Shown here: positions 1 through 8,479 of the stretch, one piece after another
Layout: every line of letters starts with the position of its first letter
How positions within the stretch are numbered: the stretch's first letter is position 1
Source: Streptomyces sp. NRRL F-2580
GTDB lineage: Bacteria > Actinomycetota > Actinomycetes > Streptomycetales > Streptomycetaceae
Assembly (NCBI RefSeq): GCF_000720115.1
Contig: NZ_JOIR01000009.1
Location: 1-64,000, forward strand
Direction of reading: 5' to 3'
DNA length: 64,000 nucleotides
Position numbers and translations under genes: made by a program
The notes under the pieces: model-generated
Seen by the model: the letters and a program-made list of their open reading frames with translations, nothing else
The model's database searches: none
Told to the model about the DNA's origin: nothing

Positions 1-519
1 GAGCTGAGCGGAAGTGCGTTCGACGCCCTGCGGGGATCACCCCGACACACACCCACCCCCGCCCCAACCGGCCCGGCTGCCCCGATCCCTCGGCCCCGCC
101 CCACCATCCAGCCTCGCCGCGCACATTCAGCCTCGCCGGCGTTTGAGGCGCGGGGTCCGGGGCGGAGCCCCGATCTTTGAGCCGCACCACCCAACCCCAC
201 CGCGCCCTCCAGCCCCGCCGCACCCTCCAGCCTTGCCCCGCCATCCGCCCCGCCGCACAAATTCAGCCCCGCCGGCGTTTGAGGCGCGGGGTGCGGGGCG
301 GAGCCCCAGGCTTTGAGCCGCACCACTCCAGCCTCCGCCGCACCACTTCCAGCCTCGCCGGCGATTGAGGCGCGGGGTGCGGGGCGGAGCCCCGGGCTTT
401 GAGCCGCACCGTCTAGCCTCGCCGCACCCCTCCAGCCTCGCCGGCGATTGAGGCGCGGGGGCGGGTGGAGTTCGGTGGGGTGCGGGGCCGAGGCCCGGGG
501 GGCGAAGGGTGCCGCGAGG
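1..519. repeat. Intergenic block of dispersed GC-rich repeats
   Basis: No credible gene lies in these 519 bases, just downstream of the minus-strand PBP gene. The block holds four copies of one element of about 55 bp, starting near 129, 265, 349 and 430. Each begins with cagcctcgccggcg, continues with t/attgaggcgcgggg, and ends with a small hairpin made of ggggcggagcccc. Copies are separated by short c-rich spacers containing ccgcacc. The same element recurs at 54.1-54.2 kb, so it is a dispersed intergenic repeat and not a local duplication. I have seen such elements in other Streptomyces intergenic gaps; their role is unknown. The fourth copy has lost the right half of the hairpin. Confidence 0.8.
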
Positions 520-1983
520 CTATGGGGGCGGGGTCAGGGCCGCTTCCATCACCGCCCGGGCGATCGGCGCGGCCGCGCTGTTGCCGCTGATGTCGCCCCG
601 GTCCGCCGCCGCGTCCTCGACCACCACCGCCACCGCGACCGCCGGCACCGGCGAGCCCTCCGCCTTGGCCCAGGAGATGAACCAGGCGTACGGTGTCCCC
701 GCGTTGCCGACGCCGTGCTGTGCGGTGCCCGTCTTGCCGCCGACGACCGCGCCCGGGATCGCCGCGTTCCGGCCCGTCCCGTTCTCCACCACCTTCACCA
801 TCAGTTCCTGCATCCGCAGCGCGGTGGCCGGGTTCATCGCCCGGCCCAGGCTGCGCTGCTCCCCGTACCGGACCGGGGAGCCGTCGTCCTGGGTGGTGCG
901 TTCCACCAGGTAGGGCGACTTGAGCTCGCCGCCGTTGGCGACCGCCGCCGCCACCATCGCCATCTGCAGCGGCGTGGCCTTGGTGTTGAACTGCCCGATG
1001 GCGGAGAGGGCCAGCTGGTCCTGGCTCATGTCGGTGTCGAAGTTCGAGCGGGACACCCAGGAGGGCACCCGCAGTCCCTCCGCGTTGAAGCCGAAGCGAC
1101 CGGCCGCCTCCACCATCGCGCGCAGCCCGACCTGTACGCCGATCTTCGCCATCACCGTGTTGCAGGACCACTGCACCGCGTCCGCCATCGAGGCGTCCTC
1201 GCAGCCCGTGGCCGCGTTCGGCAGCACGGTGCTGGTCCCGGGCAGCGGGTAGGGATCGGGGGTCCGGGTCGGGGCGTCCACGTCCGTGACGACGCCCGCG
1301 TCGAGGGCGGCCGCCGCGGTCACGATCTTGAAGGTCGAGCCGGGCGGGTACGTCTCGCGCAGCGCCCGGTTCAGCATCGGCTTGGCCGGGTCGGCGTTCA
1401 GGCGTGCCCAGGCGTCCTTCACCCGCGCGCCCGTCCCGGACAGCTCCGCCGGATCGTACGAGGGGCTGCTGACCAGCGCGAGGATCCTCCCGGTGGCCGG
1501 TTCGACGGCGGCGACCGCCCCGCGCTTGCCCGCGAGCCCGGCGTACGCGGCCAGTTGCATGCCGGAGCGGATGGTCGTGGCGGCGTTCCCGCCGGCCGGG
1601 TGGCCGCGGGCCAGGTCGTACCAGAGCGGGAAGGCCGAGAGGCCGGGGTCCGTGCCGGACAGGACCGCGTCCTCGGCGCGCTCCACGAAGCTGGTCCCGT
1701 ACGTCTGGGAGGAGAAGCCGGTGACGGGGGCGTAGAGCGGGCCGTTCGTGTAGGTCCGCTCGTAGCGCAGCAGCTGGCCGCTGTCGCGGGAGCCGGTCAC
1801 GGGGCGGTCGTCGACGAGGATGTCCCCGCGCGGCTTCGCGTAGCGCTCGATGGCGGGGCGTTTGTTGGCCGGGTTCGCGCCGTAGGCGGCGGACTCCCAG
1901 ACCTGCACGCGGGCGATGTTGACCAGCAGGGCGACGAGGAGCAGCGCGCAGAAGTACGCGCACCAGCGGATGTAGCGGATCAC
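520..1983 (-). CDS. Penicillin-binding protein (class B PBP, transpeptidase)
   Basis: 487-aa class B penicillin-binding protein that cross-links peptidoglycan outside the membrane. An N-terminal hydrophobic anchor (about residues 8-23, CAYFCALLLVALLVNIA) precedes the PBP dimerisation region and the transpeptidase domain. All three active-site motifs are visible: STFK (after YPPG), SCN (WSCNTVM) and KTGTA. The GTG start overlaps the TGA stop of the RodA/FtsW gene by four bases (GTGA), so the two are translationally coupled, as expected for a SEDS glycosyltransferase and its cognate PBP. Length and layout match Streptomyces PbpA-type proteins. The exact role (sporulation or vegetative growth) cannot be read from the sequence. 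Confidence 0.95.
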   Translation of the reverse strand: MIRYIRWCAYFCALLLVALLVNIARVQVWESAAYGANPANKRPAIERYAKPRGDILVDDRPVTGSRDSGQLLRYERTYTNGPLYAPVTGFSSQTYGTSFVERAEDAVLSGTDPGLSAFPLWYDLARGHPAGGNAATTIRSGMQLAAYAGLAGKRGAVAAVEPATGRILALVSSPSYDPAELSGTGARVKDAWARLNADPAKPMLNRALRETYPPGSTFKIVTAAAALDAGVVTDVDAPTRTPDPYPLPGTSTVLPNAATGCEDASMADAVQWSCNTVMAKIGVQVGLRAMVEAAGRFGFNAEGLRVPSWVSRSNFDTDMSQDQLALSAIGQFNTKATPLQMAMVAAAVANGGELKSPYLVERTTQDDGSPVRYGEQRSLGRAMNPATALRMQELMVKVVENGTGRNAAIPGAVVGGKTGTAQHGVGNAGTPYAWFISWAKAEGSPVPAVAVAVVVEDAAADRGDISGNSAAAPIARAVMEAALTPPP

Positions 1984-3347
1984 GGGGCCCCCTCCTCGGT
2001 GGGGCGCGGCCTGCGGGCGCTGTCGCTCAGCCGGACCAGCAGCGCGACGATGATCCAGTTGGTGACGACGGAGGAGCCGCCCTGGGCGAGGAAGGGCATG
2101 GCCATGCCGGTGAGGGGGATCAGTCCGGTGACTCCGCCCGCGATGACGAACACCTGGAGCGCGACGATCGAGGCGAGTCCGGTGGCGAGCAGCCGGCCGA
2201 AGGGGTCGCGCAGGGCGAGCCCGGCGCGGAAGCCGCGGGCCACGAGGAGTCCGTAGAGGAGCAGGATCGCGGCGAGGCCGACGAGGCCGAGTTCCTCGCC
2301 GGCGGTGGCGAGGATGAAGTCCGACTTGGCGGCGAAGCCGATGAGGAAGGAGTGGCCGTGGCCGAGCCCGGCGCCGAGCAGGCCGCCGGCGCCGAAGGCG
2401 AAGAGGGACTGGGCGAGCTGGCCGGGACCTTCGCCGCGCTCGATGGAGGCGAAAGGATTCAGCCAGTCGTCCACGCGGCTGTGCACGTGCGGTTCGAAGG
2501 TCCCGACGGCGTACGCACCGAGTGCGGCGAGCAGCAGTCCGATCGCGATCCAGCCGATCCGTCCGGTGGCGGTGAACAGCATGATCACGAACAGTCCGAA
2601 GAACAGCAGCGAGGTCCCCAGGTCCCGCTCCAGGACGAGCAGGCCGACGCTGAGCAGCCAGATCGCGAGGATCGGGCCGAGGACGCGGCCGGGGAGCAGG
2701 CGCAGCTTCCAGAAGAGCCGGCGGCCGGTGAGGGCGAGGGCGGTGCGGTTCGCGGCGAGGTAGGCGGCGAAGAACACGGCGAGCAGGATCTTGGCGAACT
2801 CCCCGGGCTGGAAGGAGAGTCCGGCGAACCGGATCCAGATGTGCGCGCCGTTGACCGCCGGGAAGAAGACGGGGATCAGCATCAGGACGAGGGCGCCGGC
2901 GACCGACAGGTACGCGTAGCGCTGGAGCACGCGGTGGTCGCGCAGCAGCACGACGACGAGGACGAACAGCGCGAGGCCGAGGGCGGACCAGCGGAGCTGG
3001 TCCCCGGCGGTGAGGTGGCCGGGGGTGGTCGCGTCGAGACGCTGGATGAGGACGAGCCCGAGCCCGTTGAGCAGGACGGCGATCGGCAGGACGAGCGGAT
3101 CGGCGTACGGGGCCCTGAAGCGGACGGCGAGGTGGGCGAGGAGCGCGGTGGCGGCGAGCCCGCCGGCGTACCGGGCGGCGAGGCGGGGGGTGTGGCCGGT
3201 GGTGGCGAGGCCGACGTAGAGGTGGCCGAGGACGGAGACCAGGACGGCGCCGGCGAGGAGCGTCAGCTCGATGCCGCGGCGCTTGGGGGCGCGGGCGTCG
3301 GGTGGCGGGGGCGCGGGCTCCGTCACCTTCGCCGTCAGAGCGGTCAT
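1980..3347 (-). CDS. FtsW/RodA/SpoVE family peptidoglycan glycosyltransferase
   Basis: 455-aa polytopic membrane protein of the SEDS family, which polymerises lipid II into glycan strands. Hydrophobic segments run almost throughout after a short Pro-rich cytoplasmic N-terminus. Family-typical stretches are present, for example GELAKI-like FAKILLAVFFAAYLA near the middle, and C-terminal GVTGLIPLTGMAMPFLAQGG, which matches the conserved G-PLTG-P-PF-S-GG signature. The ATG start is supported by the divergent gene upstream and an inverted repeat in the short leader. The stop overlaps the start of the downstream PBP gene, indicating an operon. It is probably a second, non-essential SEDS/PBP pair, since Streptomyces usually carry several. 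Confidence 0.95.
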   Translation of the reverse strand: MTALTAKVTEPAPPPPDARAPKRRGIELTLLAGAVLVSVLGHLYVGLATTGHTPRLAARYAGGLAATALLAHLAVRFRAPYADPLVLPIAVLLNGLGLVLIQRLDATTPGHLTAGDQLRWSALGLALFVLVVVLLRDHRVLQRYAYLSVAGALVLMLIPVFFPAVNGAHIWIRFAGLSFQPGEFAKILLAVFFAAYLAANRTALALTGRRLFWKLRLLPGRVLGPILAIWLLSVGLLVLERDLGTSLLFFGLFVIMLFTATGRIGWIAIGLLLAALGAYAVGTFEPHVHSRVDDWLNPFASIERGEGPGQLAQSLFAFGAGGLLGAGLGHGHSFLIGFAAKSDFILATAGEELGLVGLAAILLLYGLLVARGFRAGLALRDPFGRLLATGLASIVALQVFVIAGGVTGLIPLTGMAMPFLAQGGSSVVTNWIIVALLVRLSDSARRPRPTEEGAP

Positions 3348-3361
3348 ACGCGAAACGTAGC

Positions 3362-3386
3362 AAGCGGACGGATGGTATGTCCGCTT
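3362..3386. promoter_or_regulatory. Inverted repeat in the rodA-like / DUF6325 divergent promoter region
   Basis: Perfect 8-bp inverted repeat aagcggac / gtccgctt with a 9-bp spacer, 14 bp upstream of the RodA-like start and 57 bp upstream of the divergent DUF6325 gene. It could be an operator for either gene or a hairpin in the leader of the RodA-like mRNA. No known regulator motif was recognised. Confidence 0.35.
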
Positions 3387-3443
3387 ATGCCATAGTGTGC
3401 CGAAGAGTCGTCAAAAACGGTCACACGTGAGGAGCCGAGGCGT

Positions 3444-3851
3444 ATGGGACCCGTGGAATTCATCGTCCTCGCCTTCCCGGAGGAGCAGCTGCGGGTCCCG
3501 GCGATCGAGGCCGTGATGGGGCTGCGCAAGACCGGGGTGGTCCGGCTGATCGACGGTCTCGTGGCGACGAGGACCGCCTCGGGCGAGGTGCTCGCGGCGG
3601 AGTTCGACGAGTTCGTGGAACTGCACGGGCTGCTGACGGGGCGGGACGTTGCCCGTCTGATCGGACCGGAGGACGTGCAGGAGGCGGTGGGTCTGCTGGA
3701 GCGCGGGAGCTGCGCGCTGCTGTTGGTGGTCGAGCACGTGTGGGCCGAGGACGCGGCGGTCGCCGTACGGGCGGCGGGCGGGCGGATCGTCGGCTCGGTC
3801 CGCATCCCGCCGGACCGGGTCCCGGCGGACACCCGGGCGGGGGTGGCCTGA
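3444..3851 (+). CDS. DUF6325 family protein
   Basis: 135-aa protein of the DUF6325 type (MGPVEFIVLAFPE at the N-terminus, then alternating hydrophobic strands and acidic helices). No membrane segment or catalytic motif is visible; function is unknown. A GGAG ribosome site lies a few bases before the ATG. The TGA stop overlaps the ATG of the next gene (TGATG), so the two are translationally coupled. This pairing of a DUF6325 protein with a short SHOCT-domain protein is common in actinobacteria, from memory, and suggests the two products act together. The pair is transcribed away from the RodA/PBP operon. Confidence 0.8.
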   Translation: MGPVEFIVLAFPEEQLRVPAIEAVMGLRKTGVVRLIDGLVATRTASGEVLAAEFDEFVELHGLLTGRDVARLIGPEDVQEAVGLLERGSCALLLVVEHVWAEDAAVAVRAAGGRIVGSVRIPPDRVPADTRAGVA

Positions 3852-4279
3852 TGTTCATCCGGCCGATGGGACCGACGGTCCGGCCGGCGCAGCGGCCGGC
3901 GGGGCACCCGCTGCTACGGGGCCTGCTGGCCCGGGCGGCGGGGGCGGTGGAGGACACGACGGGCGCGGTCGGCCCGGGCGAAGCGGCGCGCTGGGACCTG
4001 CCGGCGCGGGCGGTCCGGGCCGCGGAGGCCCCGGCCGAACCGCCGGCCGAAACGGAAGAGGCGCCGGAGCCGGTGGAGGTGTCGCAGGGCGTGGCGCAGG
4101 GCCTGGCGCAGGGCGTGGCGGAAGAAGAGGAAGACATCCTGACGGCCTCGCCGACGAGCCCGCCGACCACGCCGACTCCCCTGGTGGCGGAGCTGCGGCA
4201 ACTGGCCGACCTGACCCGCGAGGGCCTGCTGACCCCGGAGGAGTTCACGAAGGCCAAGGCCCGCCTCCTGCGCGGCTGA
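3851..4279 (+). CDS. SHOCT domain-containing protein
   Basis: 142-aa protein with a low-complexity Ala/Pro/Glu-rich middle (including a GVAQGLAQGVAEEEED repeat) and a C-terminal SHOCT domain of about 30 residues (ELRQLADLTREGLLTPEEFTK). SHOCT is a short helical oligomerisation module often found at protein C-termini. The ATG at 3851 is chosen because it overlaps the stop of the DUF6325 gene; an upstream in-frame ATG at 3740 would lie inside that gene. No transmembrane helix is evident. It is followed 22 bp downstream by a strong hairpin. Function is unknown. Confidence 0.8.
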   Translation: MFIRPMGPTVRPAQRPAGHPLLRGLLARAAGAVEDTTGAVGPGEAARWDLPARAVRAAEAPAEPPAETEEAPEPVEVSQGVAQGLAQGVAEEEEDILTASPTSPPTTPTPLVAELRQLADLTREGLLTPEEFTKAKARLLRG

Positions 4280-4301
4280 CGCAGCGCGGCGCCCGATCGG
4301 C

Positions 4302-4331
4302 GGGCGGGAACGGCCGTACCCGTTCCCGCCC
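4302..4331 (+). terminator. Hairpin terminator after the SHOCT gene
   Basis: Perfect 12-bp stem (gggcgggaacgg / ccgttcccgccc) with a 6-base loop, starting 22 bp after the SHOCT stop. It lacks a U-tract, as is usual for Streptomyces terminators. Confidence 0.6.
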
Positions 4332-4361
4332 GTCGGCAACCGTCAGGCCGACGGCGGAGAG

Positions 4362-5240
4362 ATGACCCGCCGCGTTGGAACTGGTTCCAGCGCTGGTAGT
4401 TCCCGCCTGCAGGTGGTGGCCGCCTCCCCCGGCGTCCTGGAGGCGGCGGGGCCCCGGCTGAAGACCGGCCGCACCTTCGACCGCTTCGCCGGTGACCGGG
4501 GTGAACAGGTCGCCGTGATCGGCTCCGGCATGGCCTCCCGGCTCGGCATCACCACCCTGGAGACCGGCCCCGCCGTCTTCATCGAGGGGCAGCCCTTCAC
4601 CGTCATCGGCATCGTCGACGACGTGGACCGCAAGGCCGACCTCCTGCTCTCCGTGGTCGTCCCCTCCAAGGCGGCGGAGAAGATCTGGGGAGGGCCCGGC
4701 TCCGCCAACCGCGCCAAGATGCTCGTCTCCACCGAGCTGGGCGCGGCCACCCAGGTCGCCGGAGAAGCGGCTCTCGCCCTGCGCCCCGACCATCCCGAGT
4801 ACCTGAAGGTCATCCCGCCGCCCGACCCCAAGGCACTGCGCGGCAGCGTCACCTCCGACCTCAATCAGCTGTTCCTGCTGCTGGCCACCATCTGTCTGGT
4901 GATCGGAGCGGTCGGCATCGCCAACACCACGCTGGTCGCCGTCCTGGAGCGCACGGGCGAGATCGGTCTGCGCCGTGCCCTCGGCGCGCGGGGCCGGCAC
5001 GTCACGCTCCAGTTCCTCGCCGAGTCCGGCGCCCTGGGCACCCTCGGCGGCCTGGTCGGCACCTCCCTGGGGACGATGACCGTCGTGGGTGTCGCCGTCG
5101 CCCGCGACTGGACGCCGGTCATCCACGTGGGAACGGTCGCCGCGGCCCCGGCGATCGGCCTGGTCACGGGTCTCCTCGCCGGCCTCTACCCGGCGTGGCG
5201 CGCCGCGAGCATCCAGCCGGCCGAGGCGCTCCGCCGTTGA
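4362..5240 (+). pseudogene. N-terminally truncated FtsX/MacB-like ABC transporter permease
   Basis: The frame encodes the C-terminal two thirds of a MacB/LolC-type permease. From about residue 15 (LQVVAASPGVLEAAGPRL) it matches the extracytoplasmic core, then the FtsX domain with three membrane helices (LFLLLATICLVIGAVGIANT, a second around GALGTLGGLVG, a third around GLVTGLLAGLYPAW) and the conserved tail PAWRAASIQPAEALRR. The first membrane helix and the start of the periplasmic domain are missing, and the first 14 residues (MTRRVGTGSSAG...) look like random sequence. No ATPase partner gene is nearby. It is most likely a decaying remnant; a short functional form cannot be excluded. A 19-bp hairpin follows the stop. 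Confidence 0.75.
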
Positions 5241-5247
5241 CCCCCGG

Positions 5248-5289
5248 GCGCGGTCGCCCGGACGGGAGGTCCCGTCCGGGCGACCGCGC
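5248..5289. terminator. Long perfect hairpin, probable bidirectional terminator
   Basis: A perfect 19-bp stem with a 4-base aggt loop lies 7 bp after the permease remnant and 100 bp before the NlpC/P60 start. Left arm begins gcgcggtcgcccgg, right arm is its exact complement. It is the longest perfect hairpin noticed in the window. Confidence 0.75.
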
Positions 5290-5388
5290 CCCACTCCCCC
5301 AACCGGGTGGCCGGCCCGCGACCGGCCGCTCCGTTGGGGGATTTGTCATACCGGGCGTGGCAGCATCGGGCGCCTCGGAGGTGATCCC

Positions 5389-6579
5389 ATGTCACATCGG
5401 CCGCTTCGCGCCGCCTGCATCGCCGCAGTGCTCCTCGTCGCCGGTCCCGTCCCGCGGGCCGGCGCCGAGCCCGCCCGACCCGAGGCGGAGTCCGTCGGGG
5501 TCCTGCTCACCCGCCTGCAGGGGCTCTACCAGAAGGCCGAGGAGGCCGCCGAGGCGTACAACGCCACCGAGGTCGCCCTCAAGGCCGGCCAGGAGGAGGA
5601 GCGGCAGCGCACCGCCGACCTCGGCCGGGCCCGTACCGCCCTCGACTCCGAGAGGGCCCTCGTCGGAAAACTGGCCCGGGAGCAGTACCAGGGCACCCGG
5701 GGCCTCTCCCCCTACGTCCGGATGCTGCTCGCCGGCACCCCCCAGGCCGCCCTGGACCAGCGCCTGCTCACCGCCCGCGAGGGCGCGCGGCGGGCCGGCG
5801 TACTGAACCGGCTCGCGCGGGGCGAGAAGAAGGCCGACGAGCTCGCCGTACGGGCCCGCAAGGCGCTGGACACCCGGCAGGCCCTGGCGGCGCGGCAGAA
5901 GCTCCACAAGGACGAGGTCGCGGCGCAGCTCAAGGAGGTCGAGCGGGTGCTCGCCTCGCTGACCCCCGAGCAGTTGACCCGGCTCGAGGCGCAGGAGGAC
6001 AAGAACACCGCGGCCGCGCAGCGCGATCTGCTGGGCTCGGGCCGGCTCCCCACGCGCACGGGCACCCCCACGGCCGCGGGCGGAGCCGCCCTCACCTACG
6101 CGGCGGCCCAGATCGGCAAACCGTACGTCTGGGGCGCCGAGGGCCCGGGGTCCTTCGACTGTTCCGGGCTCACCTCGCAGGCCTGGGCGCACGCCGGGCG
6201 CACCATCCCGCGGACCAGCCAGGAGCAGTGGGCGCAGCTGCCGAAGGTGCCGCTGGACCAGCTCCGTCCGGGGGACCTGGTGGTCTACTTCCCCAAGGCC
6301 ACGCACGTGGCCCTGTACGTGGGCGAGGGCAAGGTGATCCAGGCGCCGCGGCCGGGGGCGAAGGTGAAGGTCTCGCCCCTCGCCGCGAATCCGCTGCTCG
6401 GCGCCGTACGCCCGGACCCCGGCGGCACCCCGCTCGCGGAGTTCGCTCCCCCGCCCCTGCCCGGGGCGGGCGCGACGGGCACGGCGGGGGACGCCGACAC
6501 CGGCTACTCGTCGGAGGAGGCACCCGCCGGCGGGGCCGCCGGGGAGGCGGCCACCGACGAGGCGACCTCCGCCAGGTAG
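5389..6579 (+). CDS. NlpC/P60 family peptidoglycan endopeptidase
   Basis: 396-aa secreted cell-wall hydrolase. It has a signal peptide (LRAACIAAVLLVAGPVPRAGA), a long Lys/Glu/Gln-rich coiled coil (about 30-210), and an NlpC/P60 domain (about 225-345). The catalytic Cys is in FDCSGL (near residue 257) and His in THVALYV (near 305), as in D-Glu-meso-DAP endopeptidases of the RipA/CwlO type, where the coiled coil controls access to the active site. The tail is Gly/Ala/Glu-rich. The start is decided by an almost perfect ribosome site, ggaggtgatc, just upstream of the ATG. The last 76 bp overlap the 3' end of the convergent monooxygenase gene. Confidence 0.93.
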   Translation: MSHRPLRAACIAAVLLVAGPVPRAGAEPARPEAESVGVLLTRLQGLYQKAEEAAEAYNATEVALKAGQEEERQRTADLGRARTALDSERALVGKLAREQYQGTRGLSPYVRMLLAGTPQAALDQRLLTAREGARRAGVLNRLARGEKKADELAVRARKALDTRQALAARQKLHKDEVAAQLKEVERVLASLTPEQLTRLEAQEDKNTAAAQRDLLGSGRLPTRTGTPTAAGGAALTYAAAQIGKPYVWGAEGPGSFDCSGLTSQAWAHAGRTIPRTSQEQWAQLPKVPLDQLRPGDLVVYFPKATHVALYVGEGKVIQAPRPGAKVKVSPLAANPLLGAVRPDPGGTPLAEFAPPPLPGAGATGTAGDADTGYSSEEAPAGGAAGEAATDEATSAR

Positions 6580-7790
6580 TCCGCCGCGTCCTCGGGGTCG
6601 TAGAAGTACGCGTCGAAGTCGGCCGGGTTGTCGAAGCCGTTGGCGAATCGATCCGCCACCGGCTGCAGCTGCCCGGCCGCGCCGATCAGGTTGAGCACGT
6701 GCTCCGGCGGGACGCCCAGCATGGCGTTGGTCCACTGGGTCACCGGCTTGCCCGTGGTGAACCAGAACTTGTCGAAGGTCGCCTTCATCCACGCCTCGTC
6801 GAACGGGTTGTCCCCGTGCATCAGGATCGAGGAGAGGTACGAGGCCGCGCACTTGGCGGCGGAGTTCGAGCCCTGCCCGGTGATCGGGTCGTTGGCGACG
6901 ACCACGTCGGCGACGCCGAGCACCAGCCCGCCGCCGGGCAGCCGCCCGATCGGGTTGCGGACCACCGGCGCGTAGCGCCCCGCCAGCGTCCCGCCCGCGT
7001 CCGTCAGCTCCACCTTCGTCGCCCGCGCGTACTCCCACGGCGTGAACTTCTCCATCAGGTCCAGCGTGAGCGCCAGGTGCTCCGCCGGGTCCTTGATCCC
7101 GTTGAACACGTCCACCGGACCGCCCGGGATGCCCTCCCAGAACAGGATGTCCGCCCGGCCCGAGGTGGTCAGGGTCGGCATCACGAACAGCTCGCCCACG
7201 CCCGGGACGAGGTTGCAGCGCACGGCCTCCGTTTCCGGGTGCTCGGCGCGCGGCCCGAGCCCGTGCACGTACGAGACGGCCAGCGCGCGCTGCGGCGCGT
7301 CGTACGGGGAGCGCGCGGCGTCCCGCCCGAACATCGACACCAGCTCGCCCTTGCCGGCGGCGACCAGCACCAGGTCGTACGTACGGGAGAAGTAGTCGAG
7401 GTCGGCGACGGACGCGCCGTGGATGACCAGCTGCCCGCCGCGCTGCGCGAAGGTGTCCAGCCAGCCCGCCATCTTCACGCGCTGGTCGACGGACTGCGCG
7501 TACCCCTTGAGGCGGCCCAGCCAGTCGACGGCGCGGCCGGCGTCGGGGGCGGCGACGGAGACGCCGAGGCCCTCGATCTTCGGGGCCTGCTGCTCCCAGA
7601 AGTTGATCTGGAGGTCGCGCTCGTGCTGGAGCGCCGTGTCGAACATGCACTGCGTCGACATCACCCGGCCGGTGCGGACCTCGTCCGCCGTCCGGTTGGA
7701 CATGAGGGTGACCTCGTACCCCTTCGACTGGAGGCCGAGGGCGAGCTGGAGACCGGACTGACCGGCTCCGACGACGAGTATCTTGCGCAT
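6504..7790 (-). CDS. Styrene/indole monooxygenase-type (StyA-like) FAD oxidoreductase
   Basis: 428-aa flavoprotein. The N-terminal Rossmann motif VGAGQSGLQLALGL (residues 6-19) binds FAD, and the rest resembles StyA, the FAD-dependent oxygenase component of two-component styrene/indole monooxygenases (VMSTQCMF, NPIGRLPGGGLVLGVADVV, DPITGQGSNSAAKCA, the last matching the flavin-binding DP-TGQG region). Such enzymes need FADH2 from a separate reductase; none is encoded next to it. It is the last gene after the conservon, 59 bp after cvnD, and such flavoenzymes or P450s accompany conservons elsewhere. The substrate is unknown. The Ala/Pro-rich C-terminal tail is encoded in the overlap with the NlpC/P60 gene. 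Confidence 0.9.
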   Translation of the reverse strand: MRKILVVGAGQSGLQLALGLQSKGYEVTLMSNRTADEVRTGRVMSTQCMFDTALQHERDLQINFWEQQAPKIEGLGVSVAAPDAGRAVDWLGRLKGYAQSVDQRVKMAGWLDTFAQRGGQLVIHGASVADLDYFSRTYDLVLVAAGKGELVSMFGRDAARSPYDAPQRALAVSYVHGLGPRAEHPETEAVRCNLVPGVGELFVMPTLTTSGRADILFWEGIPGGPVDVFNGIKDPAEHLALTLDLMEKFTPWEYARATKVELTDAGGTLAGRYAPVVRNPIGRLPGGGLVLGVADVVVANDPITGQGSNSAAKCAASYLSSILMHGDNPFDEAWMKATFDKFWFTTGKPVTQWTNAMLGVPPEHVLNLIGAAGQLQPVADRFANGFDNPADFDAYFYDPEDAADYLAEVASSVAASPAAPPAGASSDE

Positions 7791-7849
7791 CTCACGTTCT
7801 CGATTCGGGGGTACGGGGCTACGGGCGTACGGGATACGGGCCCGCGGGC

Positions 7850-8479
7850 CTATTCGGGGGTGGTGTCGAGGGCGTGGCCCACCAGGGCCAGCAGGGACTC
7901 GACCACGGTGTGCCGACGTCGCGCATCCATGATCACGACGGGTACGTGCGGCGGGACGCTGAGCGCCTCGCGCACGTCCTCGGGCTCGTACGACTGCGAG
8001 CCCTCGAAGTGGTTGACGGCGACGGCGTACGGGAGCCCGCAGCTCTCGAAGTAGTCGAGGGCCGGGAAGCAGTCGCGCAGCCGGCGGGTGTCGGCCAGCA
8101 CGAGCCCGCCGATGGCCCCGCGCACCAGGTCGTCCCACATGAACCAGAACCGCTCCTGGCCCGGGGTCCCGTACACGTAGAGGACGAGGTCGTCGTCGAG
8201 GGTGACGCGCCCGAAGTCCATCGCGACGGTGGTGGTGTTCTTGTCCGGGGTGCCGGACAGGTCGTCGGTGGGGACGCTGGCCTGGGTCATCACCGCCTCG
8301 GTGCGCAGCGGGGTGATCTCGGAGACGGAGGAGACGAAGGTGGTCTTGCCGACGCCGAAGCCGCCCGCGACCAGCACCTTGACGGCGACGGGGGCACGGG
8401 AACGGTCGTACTGCCAGGGCTGGACGGGCTCGTCGTCCACGGCCGGCGGTACCGGCTGATCAGAGACGGCGGAGACCAC
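7850..8479 (-). CDS. cvnD: Conservon GTPase CvnD
   Basis: 209-aa small Ras-like GTP-binding protein, the CvnD component of a Streptomyces conservon. The P-loop GGFGVGKTTFV lies near residues 35-45. The second region DFGRVTLDDDLVLYVYGTPGQERF carries the switch II-like motif with Gly-Gln. VAVNHFEG replaces the canonical NKxD. CvnD proteins are thought to be recruited to the membrane-bound CvnA sensor and to act as a G-protein-like switch. The GTG start lies inside the end of cvnC (20-bp overlap), so expression is coupled. No close alternative start is better placed. Confidence 0.93.
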   Translation of the reverse strand: MVSAVSDQPVPPAVDDEPVQPWQYDRSRAPVAVKVLVAGGFGVGKTTFVSSVSEITPLRTEAVMTQASVPTDDLSGTPDKNTTTVAMDFGRVTLDDDLVLYVYGTPGQERFWFMWDDLVRGAIGGLVLADTRRLRDCFPALDYFESCGLPYAVAVNHFEGSQSYEPEDVREALSVPPHVPVVIMDARRRHTVVESLLALVGHALDTTPE

